Assembly: GCA_002317435.1 (NCBI GenBank)
Contig: DCIQ01000090.1
Span: 1-9,510, forward strand
Reading direction: 5' to 3'
From: Bacteroidales bacterium UBA1722
GTDB lineage: Bacteria; Bacteroidota; Bacteroidia; Bacteroidales; UBA932
Length of the DNA: 9,510 nt
In this document: one piece after another, positions 6,590 through 9,510 of the stretch
Layout: each line of letters starts with the position of its first letter
How positions within the stretch are numbered: position 1 is the first letter of the stretch
The notes under the pieces: model-generated
What the model saw: the letters and a program-made list of their open reading frames with translations, nothing else
Told to the model about the DNA's origin: nothing
Databases searched by the model: none
Position numbers and translations under genes: made by a program

Positions 6590-6621
6590 ATTGTAAAATC
6601 CCAAAAGAAGAACTATCTTTG
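6590..6621 (+). promoter_or_regulatory. Putative Bacteroidetes promoter for hipBA
   Basis: ATTG (6590-6593) as -33 and TATCTTTG (6614-6621) as -7, separated by 20 bases, agree well with the Bacteroidetes pattern TTTG-N19-TAnnTTTG. Transcription would begin near 6628, giving a leader of about 47 bases packed with inverted repeats. Confidence 0.55.
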
Positions 6622-6658
6622 GCATATAATAATATGCAAATAATCCCATATTTGGATA
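6622..6658. promoter_or_regulatory. Inverted repeats at the hipBA start of transcription
   Basis: GCATAT (6622-6627) and ATATGC (6632-6637) flank four bases directly after the -7 box. Next, ATCC (6643-6646) and GGAT (6654-6657) are separated by seven bases, reminiscent of the TATCC-N8-GGATA boxes bound by E. coli HipB. Both are short and could arise by chance in AT-rich DNA, but their position fits antitoxin autorepression. Confidence 0.4.
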
Positions 6659-6663
6659 TTTAA

Positions 6664-6677
6664 CATAACATGTTATG
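6664..6677. promoter_or_regulatory. Perfect 14-bp palindrome over the antitoxin start codon
   Basis: CATAACATGTTATG is identical on both strands and its last three bases are the ATG of the hipB-like gene. It lies about 37-50 bases downstream of the expected transcription start. It is probably an operator for the HTH antitoxin. It could alternatively act in RNA by masking the start codon. Confidence 0.55.
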
Positions 6678-6992
6678 GAATATAGCTTCGATATCTTCAA
6701 TAATACACCCGAAAGACTGGTGAAAATATTGGCTGGGAACTGCAGAAAGATCAGGCTTGCGAAAGGTTGGAGCCGCAGGAACCTGTCAGAACGGACAGGC
6801 GTTCCGGAACCTACCATAGAACGCTTCGAGACCCAAGCCAAGATATCTCTTGAATCCTTCGCCAGACTGGTGGTCGCATTCGGGTATTTCGACGAGGCTT
6901 CCGCCCTGCTGAAAGAGGCCAAATACACCACCGGAGCACAATTGGAAGATATCAACCGTAATATCAGCATGGGGAGGAAAAAGGGAAGATGA
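6675..6992 (+). CDS. hipB: HipB-like XRE/HTH antitoxin
   Basis: A 105-residue helix-turn-helix protein, the expected antitoxin and repressor partner of the HipA kinase that follows. The Cro/C1-type HTH spans about residues 22-70 (NCRKIRLAKGWSRRNLSER, then GVPEPTIERFE), with the recognition helix around 45-52. Residues 1-20 form a short N-terminal extension and the tail from ~90 is basic (RKKGR). It ends in an ATGA overlap with hipA, so translation is probably coupled. It likely represses its own operon through the palindromes at 6622-6677. The same control region faces the GH130 operon. The start is set by the palindrome-embedded ATG; no strong Shine-Dalgarno site is seen. Confidence 0.85.
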   Translation: MEYSFDIFNNTPERLVKILAGNCRKIRLAKGWSRRNLSERTGVPEPTIERFETQAKISLESFARLVVAFGYFDEASALLKEAKYTTGAQLEDINRNISMGRKKGR

Positions 6993-8110
6993 AAGAAATC
7001 CGGAAAATACGTGTGTTTCTTGGAGAAGATGCCGTAGGCAGTCTGCAGTTGACTCCTTCCGGTGGACAGTCTGTTTTTGAGTATGAAAACAGCTGGATAG
7101 AGAAGGGGTTCTCCATTTCTCCGTGGGAACTGCCATTGAAGACCGGTATGATCTTCTCCAGACCTTCTGCCTTCGATGGTGGTTTTGCGACATTTGAAGA
7201 CAGTATGCCTGACGGATATGGGCTCTATCTTCTTAACCGGATATTAAGGACGAAGGGAACATCACTGAAGGAACTTTCTCCTCTGCAAAGGCTTGGTATC
7301 ATAGGAAGTGCAGGGATGGGAGCACTGAGATATGAACCATCGGTGCTGGAAAATCATAATTCCGGGCTTGACGAACATTCGGATTTCGATGCATATCAGA
7401 ATATGGCCCTCGAAGTGCTGAGTGACAAGTGTTATGGGGACAGCAACCTGCTGTATTATAATAGTCACAATTCCGGAGGAGCCAGACCCAAAGCAGTGTT
7501 CATCGCCGAAGACGGTTCCCACTGGCTCGTGAAATTCCGCCACATCTATGACCCCGAGGATATCGGCAGGGTGGAATTCAACTATATGTCGGCTGCCGCT
7601 GAATGCGGAATCACAGTTCCGGCATTCCGTCTTCTGAACGACAGATATTTTGCCGTCAGGAGATTCGATATTTCGGAAGGCCGCAGGATTCATACCCTTA
7701 CCGCAGCTGCACTGCTTCAGTACGATTTCAGATTACAGGCATCAGACTACTCCACGCTGCTGGCCATGACAGGGTATCTTACACAGGACCACATTCAAGT
7801 GGAAGAGATATTCCGTAGGATGGTATTCAATATAGTCTCCGTGAATAAAGATGACCACGCCAAGAACTTCAGTTTCCTATGTGATAATGGAATCTGGTCC
7901 TTATCCCCGGCCTATGATCTGACCTGGTCCCCGGAAGGCACGAGAGGAGAGCATGCCACGTCTGTCATGTATAACGGAAACCCGACCCTTTCAGATGTGA
8001 TGGCCGCCGGAAAAGGCATCCGCATCCCAGAGCGCACCTGCCGTGAAATAATAGACCAGGTCAGCGATATCTGCTCTGAACGGCTTGAGCACTTCACTCC
8101 GCTGAAGTAG
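6989..8110 (+). CDS. hipA: HipA family serine/threonine kinase toxin
   Basis: A 373-residue HipA-type protein kinase, the toxin of a type II toxin-antitoxin pair; E. coli HipA phosphorylates glutamyl-tRNA synthetase and stops translation. The N-terminal subdomain (1-115) shows the usual FEDSMPDG (69-76) and GSAGMGALRY (106-115) blocks. The kinase core has the nucleotide loop SGGARPK (162-168), the lysine strand LVKF (K182), VRRFD (223-227), the catalytic loop NKDDHAKN (286-293, D288/D289) and the metal-binding AYD (D310). All key kinase residues are present, so it should be active. It is shorter than the ~440-residue E. coli protein but has both subdomains, so it is not a split HipS/HipT form. 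In an ungapped alignment the position of the E. coli autophosphorylation site Ser150 is N161, with S162 and S159 beside it. Confidence 0.92.
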   Translation: MKEIRKIRVFLGEDAVGSLQLTPSGGQSVFEYENSWIEKGFSISPWELPLKTGMIFSRPSAFDGGFATFEDSMPDGYGLYLLNRILRTKGTSLKELSPLQRLGIIGSAGMGALRYEPSVLENHNSGLDEHSDFDAYQNMALEVLSDKCYGDSNLLYYNSHNSGGARPKAVFIAEDGSHWLVKFRHIYDPEDIGRVEFNYMSAAAECGITVPAFRLLNDRYFAVRRFDISEGRRIHTLTAAALLQYDFRLQASDYSTLLAMTGYLTQDHIQVEEIFRRMVFNIVSVNKDDHAKNFSFLCDNGIWSLSPAYDLTWSPEGTRGEHATSVMYNGNPTLSDVMAAGKGIRIPERTCREIIDQVSDICSERLEHFTPLK

Positions 8111-8121
8111 ACGGAGAATAT

Positions 8122-8136
8122 CAGGGCGCCTGTTTT
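8122..8136 (+). terminator. Weak terminator-like hairpin after hipA
   Basis: CAGG (8122-8125) and CCTG (8129-8132) form a four-pair GC stem with a three-base loop, followed by TTTT. It is short for an intrinsic terminator, and readthrough into the next gene is likely. Confidence 0.25.
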
Positions 8137-8160
8137 GTCCGACTTTTTGTAGTATTTTTG
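8134..8160 (+). promoter_or_regulatory. Possible promoter for the GH95 gene
   Basis: TATTTTTG (8153-8160) is a perfect TAnnTTTG -7 box, 28 bases before the start codon. The nearest TTTG (8134-8137) gives a 15-base spacer, shorter than the usual 19-20, so only the -7 element is convincing. Confidence 0.4.
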
Positions 8161-8188
8161 TCATAATAAAAAACAACAATCCGATACG

Positions 8189-9510
8189 ATGAGAAAACTG
8201 TTATTTATCAGTCTGCTGCTTTTTGCCCAACTGTCTTTCGCACAGAACAACATCCTGTGGTTCGACCACGCCGCCACACAGTGGGACGATGCCCTGCCTG
8301 TCGGCAATGGCCGCATCGGGGCGATGGTATATGGCAATCCCTGGAACGAGACCATCCAGCTGAACGAAGAAAGCCTCTGGGCAGGATGCCGTGAGGACGG
8401 GAACGCCCTCCAGAACGGCCACCTGAAAGAAATCCAGCGACGCTTCCTCGAAAACAAAGTGTCAGAAGCCCTCGAACTGGCTGAGAAATACCTGAAAAGC
8501 TCCCCCATGCGCATCAGGTCCTACCAGACATTCGGAGACATCTCCATCGATTTCACCCAGCCGGGCACGACGGTCGCCGGGAAATACCCGCCCATAGAAG
8601 AGCTGGACAGTTACCGCCGGGAACTGGATCTGGACAGGGGGGTATGCACCACGACCTTCACCGCAGCCGGCATCACCTACACCCGCGAGGTATTCGCATC
8701 CGCCCCCGATGACATAATAGCCGTCAGAATGACTGCCGACAGACCGGGCGCCCTCACTTTCCGCCTTTCCTACTCCAGAGAAGCCGATGCATCCGCCATC
8801 CCCGAAGGAGACGACGCCCTCTCCATCTCCGGACAGATAATCGACCTCCCCGCCCCCGACAAAGGAGCCTCCGGCCCCCACATGAAATTCGCCGGCCTGA
8901 TCAAAGCCTTCAACAAAGGCGGACATCTGACCCCCATAAACAACTCCATCTATGTAGAAAACGCCGATGAAGTGACCATATACGTCGCGATGAACACCGA
9001 CTACAACTTCAGCCAGCTGAATTTCGACAGATCCATAGACCCGGAGAAACTCTGCCGTGAACAGATGAGCGCCGCCGTGACTTCCGATTTCGAAACGCTC
9101 CGCGAAAAACACATAACCGACCACCGTTCCGTAATGGACAGAGTGTCGCTGACTCTGGGAGATCCTTCCAAAAATGCCATCCCCACCGACAAACGGCTGG
9201 AAGCTATATCGGAAGGCGCCTCGGATCCTGACCTCGCGGCCCTCTATTTCCAGTTCGGCCGCTACCTCCTGATGGACTCCTCCAGACATCCCGGTCGTCT
9301 CCCCGCCAATCTCCAGGGCATCTGGTGCGGCGATATGGAAGCCCCCTGGAGTTCCGACTACCACACCAACATCAACATCCAGATGAACTACTGGCCGGCC
9401 GATGTCTGCAACCTGTCCGAGACTGTAATTCCCTTCTCCGACTGGATAGACGCCATCTCCGTACCGGGACGGGAAACCGCCCGCAAGACCTTCGATTCCG
9501 AAGGCTGGAC
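8189..9510 (+). CDS. Glycoside hydrolase family 95 (alpha-L-fucosidase / alpha-L-galactosidase), 3' end outside window
   Basis: The first 440 codons of a GH95 enzyme, open to the window edge; family members usually run 750-850 residues, so slightly over half is present. Residues 1-18 are a signal peptide with a probable cut at SFA-Q. The N-terminal beta-sandwich begins with ILWFDHAATQWDDALPVGNG (22-41), the classic GH95 opening, followed by QLNEESLWAG. Near the window end the (alpha/alpha)6 catalytic barrel begins. RLPANLQGIW and then N394-I-N396-I-Q-M-N-Y-W hold the two asparagines corresponding to N421/N423 of bifidobacterial AfcA, which activate the water. The catalytic glutamate lies beyond the edge. 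GH95 enzymes invert alpha-1,2-fucose or alpha-L-galactose linkages in host mucin or plant hemicellulose; which sugar cannot be told here. The plus strand is strikingly C-rich, unlike the accessory DNA on the left. Confidence 0.93.
   Translation, partial: MRKLLFISLLLFAQLSFAQNNILWFDHAATQWDDALPVGNGRIGAMVYGNPWNETIQLNEESLWAGCREDGNALQNGHLKEIQRRFLENKVSEALELAEKYLKSSPMRIRSYQTFGDISIDFTQPGTTVAGKYPPIEELDSYRRELDLDRGVCTTTFTAAGITYTREVFASAPDDIIAVRMTADRPGALTFRLSYSREADASAIPEGDDALSISGQIIDLPAPDKGASGPHMKFAGLIKAFNKGGHLTPINNSIYVENADEVTIYVAMNTDYNFSQLNFDRSIDPEKLCREQMSAAVTSDFETLREKHITDHRSVMDRVSLTLGDPSKNAIPTDKRLEAISEGASDPDLAALYFQFGRYLLMDSSRHPGRLPANLQGIWCGDMEAPWSSDYHTNINIQMNYWPADVCNLSETVIPFSDWIDAISVPGRETARKTFDSEGW

Noticed and set aside
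6542..6970. A 142-codon minus-strand ORF across the hipB start region
   Set aside because: It is antisense to the HTH antitoxin and to the divergent promoter region, with no family resemblance.
8462..9364. A 300-codon minus-strand ORF rich in glycine, valine and acidic residues
   Set aside because: It is the antisense shadow of the C-rich GH95 gene, whose plus-strand frame has clear family motifs throughout. The antisense protein has the low-complexity composition expected from reading such codons backward.

Overview
The window reads as Bacteroidales DNA, probably a gut glycan degrader. The evidence is short signal peptides ending in A-Q or S-S-C, promoter-like boxes of the Bacteroidetes TAnnTTTG (-7) type, weak Shine-Dalgarno sites, and family content typical of the group: GH95, GH130, an AAA_14/DUF4143 ATPase and a Bacteroidetes-type REP-associated transposase. 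All assignments come from reading the sequence; no database search was run.

Layout. (1) 62-302 has no credible gene. It holds a compact element bounded by an imperfect inverted repeat and packed with four hairpins. Just after it, on the minus strand, is an intact Y1 (HUH) REP-associated tyrosine transposase (323-1354), so the pair looks like a RAYT with its repeat substrate. (2) 1370-2385 is AT-rich and untidy. It has an orphan terminator-like hairpin, a 167-codon plus-strand ORF of unknown function, and an opposing minus-strand ORF whose first ~45 residues look like the N-terminus of a larger conflict/NTPase-type protein. Both look like remnants of accessory genes. (3) 2386-3660 (minus) is a full-length AAA_14/DUF4143 ATPase. 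Upstream of it lie four tandem 23-bp repeats (3706-3797) that abut a plausible promoter. (4) 3805-6498 (minus) is a two-gene operon: a lipoprotein GH130 enzyme, then 18 bp later a secreted metallophosphoesterase with a C-terminal CBM9-like beta-sandwich. (5) 6675-8110 (plus) is a hipB-hipA type II toxin-antitoxin operon with an ATGA overlap. A perfect 14-bp palindrome covers the antitoxin start codon. (6) 8189 to the window end (plus) is the first 440 codons of a GH95 alpha-L-fucosidase/galactosidase with a signal peptide.

How it fits together. GH130, the phosphoesterase and GH95 are exported enzymes suited to trimming complex glycans (beta-mannosides and fucosylated or galactosylated structures). 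They form a small carbohydrate-processing neighbourhood with no SusC/SusD pair in view. The hipBA module sits between the two arms and shares a 176-bp divergent control region with the GH130 operon. The left third is accessory DNA: a mobile-element enzyme with its repeat, decayed accessory genes, and an ATPase of a family often found in variable regions.

The most interesting signals are the hairpin-rich element next to the RAYT, the 23-bp repeat array before the ATPase, the palindromes controlling hipBA, and the two opposing gene remnants at 1668-2280. I did not find a clear, intact new multi-gene system.
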